A stretch of 64,000 nt of DNA from Mesorhizobium carmichaelinearum (GTDB lineage: Bacteria > Pseudomonadota > Alphaproteobacteria > Rhizobiales > Rhizobiaceae), in contig NZ_FZQR01000004.1 in NCBI RefSeq assembly GCF_900199455.1, forward strand, positions 310,001 to 374,000, in the 5' to 3' direction. Below the pieces are notes generated by a model that was not told the origin of the DNA, did not search any database, and saw only the letters and a program-made list of their open reading frames with translations. Position 1 is the stretch's first letter, and every line of letters starts with the position of its first letter. Positions 18,221 to 28,292 of the stretch are shown here, one piece after another. The position numbers and the translations under genes were made by a program.

Positions 18221-20233
18221 ATGTTCACGAAAATCCTGATCGCCAACCGTGGCGAGATCGCCTGCCGCGTCATCAAGACGGCGCGCAAGATGGGGATTGC
18301 CACGGTCGCGGTCTATTCCGATGCCGATCGCGATGCCGTGCATGTCGAGATGGCCGATGAGGCGGTGCATATCGGGCCTTCGCCCGCCGCGCAGAGTTAT
18401 CTTGTCCCTGAAAAGATCATCGCCGCCTGCAAGGAAACCGGGGCTCAGGCCGTGCATCCCGGCTATGGCTTCCTCTCCGAGCGCGCCGCCTTCTGCGAAG
18501 CGCTGGAGAAGGAAGGCATCGTCTTCATCGGCCCGAAGCCCAAGGCGATCAAGGCGATGGGCGACAAGATCGAATCGAAGAAATTCGCCAACGCCGCCAA
18601 GGTTTCCACTGTTCCCGGCTGGCTCGGCGTCATCGAGAATGCCGACCACGCCGAAAAGATCGCCGGCGAGATCGGCTATCCCGTGATGATCAAGGCCTCG
18701 GCCGGCGGCGGTGGCAAAGGCATGCGCATTGCCTGGGACCAGTCGGAAGTGCGTGACGGCTTTGATCGGGCTCGATCCGAGGCAAAAAGCTCGTTCGGCG
18801 ATGATCGCGTCTTCATCGAGAAATTCGTCGTCGATCCGCGCCATATCGAGATTCAGGTGCTGGCCGACGCGCATGGCAACGCGCTCTATCTCGGCGAGCG
18901 CGAATGCTCGATCCAGCGCCGCAACCAGAAGGTGGCGGAAGAGGCGCCGTCGCCGTTCCTCGATGCCAAGACGCGTAAGGCCATGGGCGAGCAGTCGGTG
19001 GCGTTGGCCAGGGCCGTCGACTATCAGAGCGCCGGCACGGTCGAGTTCATCGTCGACAAGGACAAGAACTTCTATTTCCTTGAAATGAATACACGATTGC
19101 AGGTCGAGCATCCGGTGACCGAGCTCGTCACCGGCATCGATCTGGTCGAACAGATGATCCGCGTCGCCGCCGGCGAAAAGCTTGGCCTGAAGCAAAGCGA
19201 CATCAAGCTGAATGGCTGGGCGGTGGAAAGCCGGCTCTATGCCGAGGATCCCTATCGCAATTTCCTGCCGTCGATCGGCCGGCTGACCCGCTACCGGCCG
19301 CCGGAGGAGGGGCAATTCGGCGATGTCGTCATCCGCAACGACACCGGCGTCACCGAAGGTTCCGAGATTTCGATGTTCTACGACCCGATGCTCGCCAAAC
19401 TGTGCACCTGGGCGCCGACGCGCATCGCGGCAATTGACGCCATGTCGGAAGCGCTCGACAGTTTTGTCGTCGACGGCATCGAGCACAACATTCCGTTCCT
19501 GGCGGCGCTGATGCAGCATCCGCGCTGGCGGGAAGGGGCGATATCGACGGGGTTCATCGCCGAGGAATATCCCGACGGTTTTGCACCTGTCGTGCCGAAC
19601 AGCGGGGAAAAGGCCGTGCTGGCCTCGATCGTCACTGCCGTGGAGTTGCTGCGCCGCGACCGGCTTGACCGGCTGGGCGGGCGGCTGGCGCCGCATTCGG
19701 GAGTGCTCAAACGCGACTGGGTGGTGAAGCTCGGCGACGACTATCTCCGGGCGTCCATCCTCGAAGGCATGATTTCCATCCCGATGGAGATCGACCTGTC
19801 GATCGAGGGCGGCAAGGCGCTGACCGTCTCATCCGACTGGCGTCCGGGTGACCTGATCTGGCGCGGCACGGTCGGCAAGCGCAGGGTTGTCGCCCAGATC
19901 CGGCCTGTCGCCAACGGTCTTCGCATCGCCTGGAAAGGCATGTCGGTGACCGCCCGCGCCATGCTGCCGCGCATCGCCGATCTCGAAAAACTGATGCCAG
20001 AGAAGGTGGCGCCCGACACGTCGAAACTGCTGCTTTGCCCGATGCCTGGCCTTGTCGTGTCGATCGCTGTTGCCGAGGGCCAAGAGGTCAAGGCCGGCGA
20101 GACTTTGGCCGTGGTCGAGGCGATGAAGATGGAAAACGTGCTGCGCGCCGAACGCGATCTCGTCGTGTCGAAACTCAACGCCAAGCCTGGCGACAGTCTG
20201 GCTGTGGACGCGGTGATCATGGAATTCGCCTGA
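18221..20233 (+). CDS. pccA: Propionyl-CoA carboxylase biotin-containing subunit
   Basis: The product is 670 residues from MFTKILIANRGEIACRV; GGAGGGG precedes the ATG by about 12 bases and longer in-frame extensions overlap adhC. Domains in order: biotin carboxylase N-terminal, ATP-grasp (ASAGGGGKGMRIA; FLEMNTRLQVEHPVTE), biotin carboxylase C-terminal, the BT linker and a biotinyl domain with the attachment lysine in VVEAMKMENVLRA. The tail PMPGLVVSIAVAEGQEVKAG resembles characterised alphaproteobacterial propionyl-CoA carboxylases. The partner pccB is not adjacent. Acetyl- or methylcrotonyl-CoA specificity cannot be excluded. Confidence 0.88.
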   Translation: MFTKILIANRGEIACRVIKTARKMGIATVAVYSDADRDAVHVEMADEAVHIGPSPAAQSYLVPEKIIAACKETGAQAVHPGYGFLSERAAFCEALEKEGIVFIGPKPKAIKAMGDKIESKKFANAAKVSTVPGWLGVIENADHAEKIAGEIGYPVMIKASAGGGGKGMRIAWDQSEVRDGFDRARSEAKSSFGDDRVFIEKFVVDPRHIEIQVLADAHGNALYLGERECSIQRRNQKVAEEAPSPFLDAKTRKAMGEQSVALARAVDYQSAGTVEFIVDKDKNFYFLEMNTRLQVEHPVTELVTGIDLVEQMIRVAAGEKLGLKQSDIKLNGWAVESRLYAEDPYRNFLPSIGRLTRYRPPEEGQFGDVVIRNDTGVTEGSEISMFYDPMLAKLCTWAPTRIAAIDAMSEALDSFVVDGIEHNIPFLAALMQHPRWREGAISTGFIAEEYPDGFAPVVPNSGEKAVLASIVTAVELLRRDRLDRLGGRLAPHSGVLKRDWVVKLGDDYLRASILEGMISIPMEIDLSIEGGKALTVSSDWRPGDLIWRGTVGKRRVVAQIRPVANGLRIAWKGMSVTARAMLPRIADLEKLMPEKVAPDTSKLLLCPMPGLVVSIAVAEGQEVKAGETLAVVEAMKMENVLRAERDLVVSKLNAKPGDSLAVDAVIMEFA

Positions 20234-20338
20234 ACAGGCGGAAGCCTGTGGTTGGCGGTGGTTTCTGCTGGACTGGTATCGCCCGGTCCCGGACAATACA
20301 TCTCCATCGACTCAAGGCCTTCGACTGCGCGAGAAACC

Positions 20339-23300
20339 ATGGCGGATGACAGACTTCCACGCGATCCTCTGAAGCGCGAAGCCGCGATCGCGGCCGCGCG
20401 ACCGGAGGTGCCGGCGCGGCCGTTCGTGCATCTGCGCGTGCATTCGGCCTATTCGCTGCTCGAGGGCGCGCTTCAACTCGGCAAGATCGTCGGCCACGCC
20501 GTGAAGGACGAAGCGCCGGCCATCGCCGTCACCGACACCAACAATCTGTTCGGTGCGTTGGAGTTCGCACAGAAGGCGGTGAAGGACGGCATCCAGCCGA
20601 TCATCGGCTGCCAGACCGCGCTCGCTTTTTCCGGCGAGAACAGCGACGGCCAGCGCGACCGCCGCCGGCAGGGCCCGGAGATGCGGCCGGTTGTGCTGCT
20701 CGCCGCGACCGAGACCGGCTATTCCAATCTGGTCCGGCTGGTCAGCCGCGTCTATCTGGAAACACCGCCCGGCGAGGCCGTGCATCTGACAACCGAGATG
20801 CTGGAGGGAAAGGCCGATGGGCTGATCTGCCTCAGCGGCGGGCCGCGCGGCCCGATCGGCAACGCCTTGAAGGAGGACCGCCGCGATCTGGCCGAGGTGC
20901 GGCTTTTGACGCTCAAGGCGCTGTTTGGCGACCGGCTCTATGTCGAATTGGATCGGGTCGCGGGTTACGACCGGGTCATCGAACATCAGACGATCGATCT
21001 CGCCTACGCGCACGAACTTCCGCTTGTCGCCACCAATGAGGCGTTTTTCTCCTCGCGCGATGATTATGAGGCGCATGACGCGCTGATTGCCATCGCCGAA
21101 GGCTCGGTCGTCGCCGTCGACACCCGCCGGCGGCTGTCGCCGGACAATTTCCTGCGCAGCCAGGCCGACATGGCAAAGCTGTTCGCCGACCTGCCGGAAG
21201 CGATCGACAACACGGTCGAGATCGCGCTGCGCTGCTCCTACTATCCAAAGACCCGCAGCCCGATCCTGCCGCGTTTCACCGGCGGCGATGCCTCCGACAA
21301 GGACGCGGCCGAAAAGGCCGAGGCCGAGGAACTCGCCCGCCAGGCTCGTGAAGGGCTCGACGCACGGCTTGCGCTGCACGGGCCGACACCGGGTTACACG
21401 GTCGAGCAGTATCGCGAACGGCTCGAATTCGAGCTCGGCATCATCGAGAAGATGAAATTCCCAGGCTACTTCCTGATCGTTGCCGACTTCATCAAATGGG
21501 CCAAGGCGCAAGGCATTCCTGTTGGGCCGGGCCGTGGCTCGGGCGCCGGTTCGCTGGTCGCCTATTCGACGACCATCACCGACATCGATCCGCTGCGCTT
21601 CTCGCTGCTGTTCGAGCGCTTCCTCAATCCGGACCGCGTGTCGATGCCCGACTTCGACATCGACTTCTGCCAGGATCGCCGCGATGAGGTGATCCGCTAC
21701 GTCCAGCAGAAATACGGCCGCGACCAGGTCGGCCAGATCATCACCTTCGGTACGCTGCAGGCCCGCGCCGTGCTGCGCGACGTCGGCCGCGTGCTGCAGA
21801 TGCCCTATGGCCAGGTCGACAAGCTGTCGAAAATGGTGCCGCAGAACCCGGCCAATCCGGTCAAGCTTGCCGACGCCATCGCCAACGAGCCGCGCTTTGC
21901 CGAAGAGGCCGAGAAGGAGCCGATCGTTCAGACGCTGCTCGACATGGCGCAGAAGCTGGAAGGGCTCTATCGCCACGCCTCGACGCACGCCGCCGGCATC
22001 GTCATCGGCGACCGGCCCTTGTCGGAACTGGTGCCGATGTACCGCGATCCGCGTTCGGACATGCCGGTCACCCAGTTCAACATGAAATATGTCGAGCAGG
22101 CCGGGCTGGTGAAGTTCGACTTCCTCGGCCTGAAGACGCTGACGGTGCTGGAGACGGCGGTCAAACTGATCCGCCGGCGAGGCATCGACATCGACCTGGC
22201 GACGATCCCGCTCGACGATCCGGACACCTACGCCATGCTATCGCGCGGCGAAGTGGTCGGCGTGTTCCAGGTGGAAAGTGCCGGCATGCGCAAGGCGCTG
22301 ATCGGCATGCGGCCCGACTGCATCGAGGACATTATCGCCCTGGTGGCACTCTATCGGCCAGGCCCGATGGAGAACATCCCGACCTACAACGCCAGAAAGC
22401 ATGGCGAGGAGGAGATGGCGTCGATCCATCCCAAGATTGACCATCTGGTGAAGGAGACACAAGGCGTCATCGTCTACCAGGAACAGGTGATGCAGATCGC
22501 GCAGGAGCTGTCCGGCTACTCGCTCGGCGAAGCCGACCTTCTGCGCCGCGCCATGGGCAAGAAGATCCGCGCCGAGATGGACAAGCAGCGCGAGCGCTTC
22601 GTCTCGGGTGCGGTCGAGCGCGGCGTCAGCAAGCCGCAAGCCGACTTCATTTTCGACCTGCTGGCCAAGTTCGCCGACTATGGTTTCAACAAGTCGCACG
22701 CCGCCGCTTACGCCGTCGTTTCCTACCAGACCGCCTATCTCAAGGCGCATTATCCGGTCGAGTTCCTGGCGGCGTCGATGACGCTTGATATGGGCAATAC
22801 CGACAAGCTCGCCGATTTCCGCCAGGACGCGTTGCGCCTTGGTATCGAGGTGCTGGCACCGTCAGTGATGACAAGCTTCCGGCCTTTCGAGGTCGGCGAG
22901 AACCGCATCTATTACTCGATGGCCGCGCTCAAGGGTGTCGGTGACGCGGCGGTCGAGCACATCGTTGCCGTGCGTGGCGAAAAGCCATTCAAGAACCTCG
23001 CCGATTTCTGTGAGCGGGTCGATCCCAAGATCGTCGGCAAGCGGGTCTTCGAAAGCCTGATCATGGCCGGCGCGCTCGACTGTTTCGGCCACGACCGCGC
23101 CCAGATGCTGGCTGGCGTCGAACGGATGATGGGGCTGGCGTCGCTCGCCCAGCAGAACGCCGTTTCCGGCCAGGCCGACATTTTCGGCGCCTCGCTGGGC
23201 GCTCAGTCGCAGGCGCTCAATCTGCCGCAAACGGATCCGTGGCTCGCCGCCGACAGGCTGCACCGCGAATTCCAGGTCGTCGGTTTCTATCTCTCGGCTC

Positions 23301-23866
23301 ATCCGCTCGATGAATACAAGGCGGCTTTGCAGAAGATGCGGGTGCAGAACTGGGCGGAGTTCTCGGCCGCCGTCAAGCGCGGCGCTTCCGCCGGCCGCCT
23401 GGCCGGCACGGTGACCAGCAAGCAGGAGCGCAAGACCCGCACCGGCAACAAGATGGGCGTGGTGGCGTTTTCCGATACCTCCGGCCAGTACGAGGCCGTG
23501 CTGTTTTCCGAAGCCTTGGCGCAGTACCGCGACCTCCTGGAAGCCGGCCGCTCCGTCGTCATCACGGTCGCGGCGGAGGACAGGCCCGAGGGCGTCAATC
23601 TGCGCATCAACTCCGTGCAATCGCTGGAGGATGAGGCAAGCCGCATCCAGAAGGCGCTGCGCATTTTCGTCAGGAACGAAGGACCTGCCGCGATCATCCA
23701 GTCCCAGCTCACGCAGCGCGGTGAAAGCCAGGTGAGCATCATCGTCATCAAGGAAGAGGCGCAGGGCGAGGTTGAGATCGCCTTGCAGGGCGGCTACCGC
23801 GTTTCGCCACAGATCGCCTCGGCGATGCGCGCCGTGCCCGGCGTGGTCGAAGTGGAATTGGTGTAG
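20339..23866 (+). CDS. dnaE: DNA polymerase III alpha subunit
   Basis: The 1175-residue replicative polymerase starts with the PHP domain (FVHLRVHSAYSLLEGAL) and carries the catalytic palm motifs GPGRGSGAGSLVAYS and MPDFDIDFCQDRRDEVI, the fingers region (RHASTHAAGIVIGDRPLSE), helix-hairpin-helix and an OB fold near the C-terminus (AGRLAGTVTSKQERKTRTG). The ATG at 20339 is preferred; an upstream in-frame ATG at 20252 would add 29 residues not typical of DnaE. Length and order fit DnaE1, not the error-prone ImuC/DnaE2. It is 105 bases after pccA. Confidence 0.96.
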   Translation: MADDRLPRDPLKREAAIAAARPEVPARPFVHLRVHSAYSLLEGALQLGKIVGHAVKDEAPAIAVTDTNNLFGALEFAQKAVKDGIQPIIGCQTALAFSGENSDGQRDRRRQGPEMRPVVLLAATETGYSNLVRLVSRVYLETPPGEAVHLTTEMLEGKADGLICLSGGPRGPIGNALKEDRRDLAEVRLLTLKALFGDRLYVELDRVAGYDRVIEHQTIDLAYAHELPLVATNEAFFSSRDDYEAHDALIAIAEGSVVAVDTRRRLSPDNFLRSQADMAKLFADLPEAIDNTVEIALRCSYYPKTRSPILPRFTGGDASDKDAAEKAEAEELARQAREGLDARLALHGPTPGYTVEQYRERLEFELGIIEKMKFPGYFLIVADFIKWAKAQGIPVGPGRGSGAGSLVAYSTTITDIDPLRFSLLFERFLNPDRVSMPDFDIDFCQDRRDEVIRYVQQKYGRDQVGQIITFGTLQARAVLRDVGRVLQMPYGQVDKLSKMVPQNPANPVKLADAIANEPRFAEEAEKEPIVQTLLDMAQKLEGLYRHASTHAAGIVIGDRPLSELVPMYRDPRSDMPVTQFNMKYVEQAGLVKFDFLGLKTLTVLETAVKLIRRRGIDIDLATIPLDDPDTYAMLSRGEVVGVFQVESAGMRKALIGMRPDCIEDIIALVALYRPGPMENIPTYNARKHGEEEMASIHPKIDHLVKETQGVIVYQEQVMQIAQELSGYSLGEADLLRRAMGKKIRAEMDKQRERFVSGAVERGVSKPQADFIFDLLAKFADYGFNKSHAAAYAVVSYQTAYLKAHYPVEFLAASMTLDMGNTDKLADFRQDALRLGIEVLAPSVMTSFRPFEVGENRIYYSMAALKGVGDAAVEHIVAVRGEKPFKNLADFCERVDPKIVGKRVFESLIMAGALDCFGHDRAQMLAGVERMMGLASLAQQNAVSGQADIFGASLGAQSQALNLPQTDPWLAADRLHREFQVVGFYLSAHPLDEYKAALQKMRVQNWAEFSAAVKRGASAGRLAGTVTSKQERKTRTGNKMGVVAFSDTSGQYEAVLFSEALAQYRDLLEAGRSVVITVAAEDRPEGVNLRINSVQSLEDEASRIQKALRIFVRNEGPAAIIQSQLTQRGESQVSIIVIKEEAQGEVEIALQGGYRVSPQIASAMRAVPGVVEVELV

Positions 23867-24008
23867 CAAACGTCGTTTGCCGCGGCGATCAATCAGCTAT
23901 AGAACGCACACGTGGGCACCGTCTCATCGAACCGATAACAGGGAAGTCGAGGCGCGCGTCCGGCATCGTCCATCGCGCAGGATCGGCAACCGCCATTCGA
24001 GGTTTACG

Positions 24009-24386
24009 ATGAACGACACCAAAACCCTGCATTTCGGACGCATTGCGGCGACACTGCCCGTCAAGGATATGCAAGTCGCCACCGCCTTCTATTGCGGTGC
24101 CCTCGGCTTTTCCAAGACATTCGAGAACGGCAATCCGGTCGGTTTCATAATCCTCAAGCGGGACGGTGCCGAACTTCACCTGACCCTGCAGAAGGATCAT
24201 CGCCCGGCACCGTTCAACGTCGCTCACCTGATGGTCGACAGCGCCGACGCGCTGCATGACCTATGCAAGGCGCATGGTCTTCGCATCATCAAAGGCTTGC
24301 GCGACAAGGACTTTGGTTTGCGTGCCTTCGTCTTCGAGGATCCCGACGGCAACCGTATCGATGTCGGTCAGCCCCTTTTGGATTGA
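24009..24386 (+). CDS. VOC (glyoxalase/bleomycin-resistance fold) protein
   Basis: The 125-residue protein has the paired beta-alpha-beta-beta-beta units of the vicinal oxygen chelate fold: ATLPVKDMQVATAFYCGALGF at the start, AELHLTLQKDHR, NVAHLMVDSADALHDLCKAHG and the closing FVFEDPDGNRIDVGQP, where the final acid and earlier His could bind metal. The fold includes dioxygenases, glyoxalases and antibiotic-binding proteins, so substrate is unknown. The start follows a run of non-coding sequence after dnaE. Confidence 0.82.
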   Translation: MNDTKTLHFGRIAATLPVKDMQVATAFYCGALGFSKTFENGNPVGFIILKRDGAELHLTLQKDHRPAPFNVAHLMVDSADALHDLCKAHGLRIIKGLRDKDFGLRAFVFEDPDGNRIDVGQPLLD

Positions 24387-24501
24387 GATCGCATCGGGTC
24401 CGCTATAGATCGCGCCGGTCATCAGGGGGCGCTGGCGCGATCCGGGCTCGAGCCGTCGGGCCGGCTGGACTGGTGGCGACACAGTCGCTATCGCATTCGT
24501 C

Positions 24502-25305
24502 ATGAACAGCGATGCCGGAGGCGAGTTGCAGAACGGGTCGGTCTTGGCGCGGCTGCGCGACACGCTGCGCAGGCTCTACCACGGGCGCACGCCAGCCGCC
24601 TTCCGCTTTCAGGTTGCGGCAGTCGTCATCGATCTGGCCATCATCGCCTTTTTCATCGCGACACCGGTTATCCAGCAATCGGCTTCGTTCCTGTGGCTGG
24701 ATTATGCGGCGGCGGCGCTCGTCGGTGCCGATCTCATCGCCAGGCTGCTGGCCTCCAACGACATGCTGCGCCTGATGAAGCAGCCGACCTTCTGGGTGGA
24801 TGTCTTCATCCTGTTGACGCTGCTGATGCCGACGGCGCTCGCCAACCTCGGTTTTCTGCGCATCCTGCGGTTATGGTCGCTGTCGCGCAGCGGTTCGATC
24901 TGGCGGCATTTCGAGATGCGTGGCCTCAGGCCCTGGCGCGAAGCAAGTCACGCGGTGATCAACCTGTTGACGTTCCTCTTCGTCATCACCGGCTTCGTCT
25001 ACACCTTCTTTTTCCGCAACGGCGCCGGGCTCGAAAACTATATCGACGCGCTTTATTTCACCGTCGCCACGGTGACGACAACTGGCTTCGGCGACATCGT
25101 GCTGCCGGGCATAGCCGGCAAGCTGACGGCGATCGTCACCATGATCATCGGCATATCGCTGTTCGTCAGGCTGGCGCAGGCGATCTTCCGGCCGGCCAAG
25201 GTGTTCTTCCCCTGTCCGCAATGCGGGCTGCAGCGGCATGAGCCGGACGCGGTGCACTGCAAGGCCTGCGGGCATGTTCTCAACATACCCGACGAGGGAA
25301 ACTGA
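24502..25305 (+). CDS. Six-transmembrane K+ channel with C-terminal zinc ribbon
   Basis: The 267-residue protein has six membrane segments. Segment S4 (FLRILRLWSLSRSGSIW) carries arginines every three residues, as in voltage sensors. The pore loop YIDALYFTVATVTTTGFGDI has the potassium selectivity filter TTGFGD, and S6 follows. After S6 there is a compact zinc ribbon with two Cys pairs (CPQCGLQ and CKACGHV) in place of a ligand-binding domain. It is likely a homotetrameric inner-membrane potassium channel; the ribbon may assemble or regulate it. No good ribosome site is seen before the ATG, so the start is tentative. Confidence 0.85.
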   Translation: MNSDAGGELQNGSVLARLRDTLRRLYHGRTPAAFRFQVAAVVIDLAIIAFFIATPVIQQSASFLWLDYAAAALVGADLIARLLASNDMLRLMKQPTFWVDVFILLTLLMPTALANLGFLRILRLWSLSRSGSIWRHFEMRGLRPWREASHAVINLLTFLFVITGFVYTFFFRNGAGLENYIDALYFTVATVTTTGFGDIVLPGIAGKLTAIVTMIIGISLFVRLAQAIFRPAKVFFPCPQCGLQRHEPDAVHCKACGHVLNIPDEGN

Positions 25306-25317
25306 GCAGCGGCAGCG

Positions 25318-26199
25318 TTACGATGCCGCCACTTCGGCTGCCTGTACCGGCTTGCGCTGCAGGTTGAGCAGATTGCCCATCAGGATCAGCAGCGCGCCAC
25401 CGGCGGTGAACGCGTCGATCTGCTCGTGGTAAAGCAGCCAGCCGATCAGAGCCGACAGCGGTACGCGCAGGAAATCCATCGGCGAAATGACGGTCGCGTC
25501 GGCATAGCCGAGCGCGCGGGCCATGCAGAAATGCGACGACATGCCGGTGAAGGCAATCAGCAGGATCCATGGCCACAGTTCAAGCGATGGGGTGCGCCAC
25601 ATATAGAGAGCGGGGATGAGGCCGAGCGCCGACTGGATGATCAGCATCCAGAAGATGATGCGCACGACGCTGTCCGTTCGCGTCAGCGACTTGACCATGA
25701 CCACCGAGATGCCGAAGCAGACCGCGGCACCGAGCACGACGAGATGTCCCGGATCGACCGAGCCGACACCGGGGCGAACGATGACCACCACGCCGATCAG
25801 CCCGAGCACGACTGCCGCCAGCTTCGGCCGGCTCAGCCTTTCGCCGAGAAACGTCACCGCCAGGATTGCGGTCCAGATCGGCGTGGTGAATTCGATCGAG
25901 ATCAGCACCGCCAGCGGGATCAGCGTCAATGCATAAAGCCAGGCCGCCTGGCCGGTATAGTGGATGACATTGCGGGCGATATGGGCGACGGGGCGCTGTG
26001 TGCGCATTGCCGCAAAGCCGCCGCTCGTCATGACCAACGGCAGCAGAATGAAGAATCCGATCACCGAGCGCAGTTCCAGCACCTGGAAGACGTTGAGTTC
26101 GGCTGTCGTGGCGCGGCCGGCGATCGACATCCCCAGGAACGAGGTAATCGACAGCGCCATCCAGAACGCGGCCTTGGGGATCGAAGGGGTGGGTGCCAT
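25318..26199 (-). CDS. EamA/DMT family transporter
   Basis: The protein of about 293 residues has ten membrane segments built from two EamA repeats; the second repeat starts near PGHLVVLGAAVCFGISVVMVKSL. Members move small metabolites such as amino acids or drugs out of the cell by proton exchange; no substrate can be named. I start it at MAPTPSIPKAAF; in-frame ATGs at 26250 and 26283 would add 17 to 28 polar residues. It converges with the channel gene, with 12 bases between stop codons. Confidence 0.85.
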   Translation of the reverse strand: MAPTPSIPKAAFWMALSITSFLGMSIAGRATTAELNVFQVLELRSVIGFFILLPLVMTSGGFAAMRTQRPVAHIARNVIHYTGQAAWLYALTLIPLAVLISIEFTTPIWTAILAVTFLGERLSRPKLAAVVLGLIGVVVIVRPGVGSVDPGHLVVLGAAVCFGISVVMVKSLTRTDSVVRIIFWMLIIQSALGLIPALYMWRTPSLELWPWILLIAFTGMSSHFCMARALGYADATVISPMDFLRVPLSALIGWLLYHEQIDAFTAGGALLILMGNLLNLQRKPVQAAEVAAS

Positions 26200-26384
26200 G
26201 GCAGCTATCTCGCAGGCCGGGGCTTTTGCCGCAATCGCTAGTCGTTCCATTCTTCTGGGCCAGTCGCAGTGATGGCGTTGCAAAACAGTCGCGGGCGGAA
26301 CCCGATACGGCCATGGGCGTTGAGTCCTGATATTTTGTCCCTGCTTTGCAACCCTGCCTTTCCAATATCGACAAGGAGAGTTTC

Positions 26385-26891
26385 ATGAGACCATTCGCGC
26401 AAGTCGCGCTTGCTGGCTGCCTGGCGATAGCCGCGGGCGCGGCTCATGCCGACGAGACCAAATTTCTCCAGTCGTTCAAGGGCAATTTCGCCGGCAAGGG
26501 CACTGTCCAGGTGACCACGGACGTGCCGAACGTCAGTGTTTCCTGCAGCTTCAAGTCGAATGCGACCTCGACCTCGCTCTCCCTGGATGGCAATTGCCGC
26601 GGTCTCGTTGTGGTGTCACGGGCCATCAGCGCCAATCTGAAGGTCACAGGTGCGAAATACAGTGGCGTCTATGTCGGATCTCGCACCGGGCCGGCGCAGC
26701 TGAACGGCAGCCGGTCGGGCAACGCGATCAATCTTGGCATCCGCTGGGCCCAGGAGGTCAATGGCGATCGCACGGCGCGGATGACGGTCGAGAAGAGAGG
26801 CGAGAACGGCATTCGGCTGACGGTCACGGATACCGACCCGAAAACCGGCAAGAACGTGGTAACGAGCCGTATAGACTTGACGCGGACCTGA
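26385..26891 (+). CDS. Small secreted protein of unknown function
   Basis: The 168-residue product starts at MRPFAQVALAGC with AAGGAGAG just upstream. A Sec signal peptide ends at about AHA-DE. The mature part is rich in beta-strand-forming, Thr/Ser-rich sequence with two Cys (CSFKSN and NCRGLV) that could form a disulfide, resembling a small lipocalin-like or beta-sandwich periplasmic protein. I do not recognise the family. It converges with dinB, the stops being only 6 bases apart. Confidence 0.7.
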   Translation: MRPFAQVALAGCLAIAAGAAHADETKFLQSFKGNFAGKGTVQVTTDVPNVSVSCSFKSNATSTSLSLDGNCRGLVVVSRAISANLKVTGAKYSGVYVGSRTGPAQLNGSRSGNAINLGIRWAQEVNGDRTARMTVEKRGENGIRLTVTDTDPKTGKNVVTSRIDLTRT

Positions 26892-26897
26892 CCGCGC

Positions 26898-28226
26898 TCA
26901 GTCCTCCAGCGGCTCCGGGGGGTGGGCATCGCGGCCCCTGCCGAACGTATAGCCGGTTTCCACCGCCTTGCGGCCGAACTTGTCGCGCAGCGCGTCGATG
27001 GCGCCTTCGGCCATGGCGCGCTTGCGCGATTGGACGTCGACCAGGTCCGGCGGGTCGGCCTTGTCGTCGTCCGAGAGGTCGCTGACGCCAATGCCGAGCA
27101 ACCGGAATTTCGTACCGTCGGTTTCCTTGCGGAGCAGCTCCACGCCGGTCTGAAAGATGCGGTCCGCGAGCCTGGTCGGGTCGCCGAGCTGGCGGTTGCG
27201 CGTGCGCAGCTTGAAATCCTGGGTCTTCAGCTTCAGCACCACGGTCCGCCCGGCAATGCCAGATTTTTTCAGCCGGGCCGAGACCTTTTCCGAAAGGCCC
27301 CTCAACACCGACACCAGTTCCTCCAGCGATGCGATGTCGGTGTCGAAAGTGGTTTCGGCCGATACGCTCTTGGCGTCCTGGTCGGGGTCGACGCGGCGGA
27401 CGTCCTCACCGCGCGAAAGCCGGTAGAGCCGATCACCCATTGTGCCATAGCGGCGCATCAGATCGCCGCGCTCCATCGTCTGCAACTGGCCGATGGTGCG
27501 GATGCCGTCGCGTTCCAGCGTGGCGTTGAACGCCTTGCCGACGCCCCAGATCATCGTCACCGGTTGGTCAGCCAGGAAGCCGATCGCCTCGGCTTCGCCA
27601 ATCACCGAGAAGCCGCGCGGCTTGCGGAAGTCCGACGCGATCTTGGCGAGGAATTTGCAATAGGAGAGGCCGGCCGAAACGGTGATGCCGATCTCCTTCT
27701 CGACGGCCAGCGCGAAACGCGCCAGCACTACGGCCGGCGGCAGGCCATGCAGGCGTTCGGTGCCGGCGAGGTCGAGAAACGCCTCGTCGATCGACAGCGG
27801 CTCAACCAGTGGCGTCAGCGCCTGCATCATGGCACGCACTTCGCGGCCGACACGCACATATTTTTCCATGTTGGGCGGGATCACGACCGCCTCGGGGCAG
27901 GCCTCGAGCGCCTTGAACATCGGCATGGCGGAGCGCACGCCCCGGATGCGGGCGATGTAGCATGCGGTGGAAACGACGCCGCGTTTGCCGCCGCCAATAA
28001 TCAGCGGCTTGTCCTTGAGTGCCGGGTTGTCGCGCTTTTCGATCGCCGCGTAGAATGCGTCGCAATCGATATGGGCCAGATGCAGCCGGTAAAGCTCAGG
28101 ATGGCGGGCAAGGCGAGGGCTGCCGCAGCGCTCGCAGCGGCGCGTTTCACTGCGCTGAAACGTCAGGCAGTCACGGCAAAAACCGTGATCGGGATTGTTG
28201 ACAGGGGCCGCCATCACTGCGAACAT
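26898..28226 (-). CDS. dinB: DNA polymerase IV with N-terminal zinc-ribbon-like motif
   Basis: The Y-family translesion polymerase (about 442 residues) has catalytic acids in [15 protein letters not shown] and [11 protein letters not shown], the IWGVGKAF helix-hairpin segment and a little-finger domain. Before the polymerase core lies [20 protein letters not shown], two Cys pairs resembling a zinc ribbon that classical DinB lacks. I chose the ATG at 28226; ATG 28214 would also keep the motif. No clear ribosome site precedes either. Longer frames upstream run into the divergent GNAT gene and are not credible. Confidence 0.9.
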   Translation of the reverse strand: MFAVMAAPVNNPDHGFCRDCLTFQRSETRRCERCGSPRLARHPELYRLHLAHIDCDAFYAAIEKRDNPALKDKPLIIGGGKRGVVSTACYIARIRGVRSAMPMFKALEACPEAVVIPPNMEKYVRVGREVRAMMQALTPLVEPLSIDEAFLDLAGTERLHGLPPAVVLARFALAVEKEIGITVSAGLSYCKFLAKIASDFRKPRGFSVIGEAEAIGFLADQPVTMIWGVGKAFNATLERDGIRTIGQLQTMERGDLMRRYGTMGDRLYRLSRGEDVRRVDPDQDAKSVSAETTFDTDIASLEELVSVLRGLSEKVSARLKKSGIAGRTVVLKLKTQDFKLRTRNRQLGDPTRLADRIFQTGVELLRKETDGTKFRLLGIGVSDLSDDDKADPPDLVDVQSRKRAMAEGAIDALRDKFGRKAVETGYTFGRGRDAHPPEPLED

Positions 28227-28292
28227 AAAGAGAACAGAGGCAATGGTACGACAGTGCAGGGCCAGCGACAAGCTTGGCCTGGGGAGAACCGT

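Noticed and set aside
26922..28292. A plus-strand extension that would make the GNAT protein 652 residues long.
   Set aside because: It is antisense to dinB; the ATG at 28293 has its own ribosome site and gives a normal-length enzyme.
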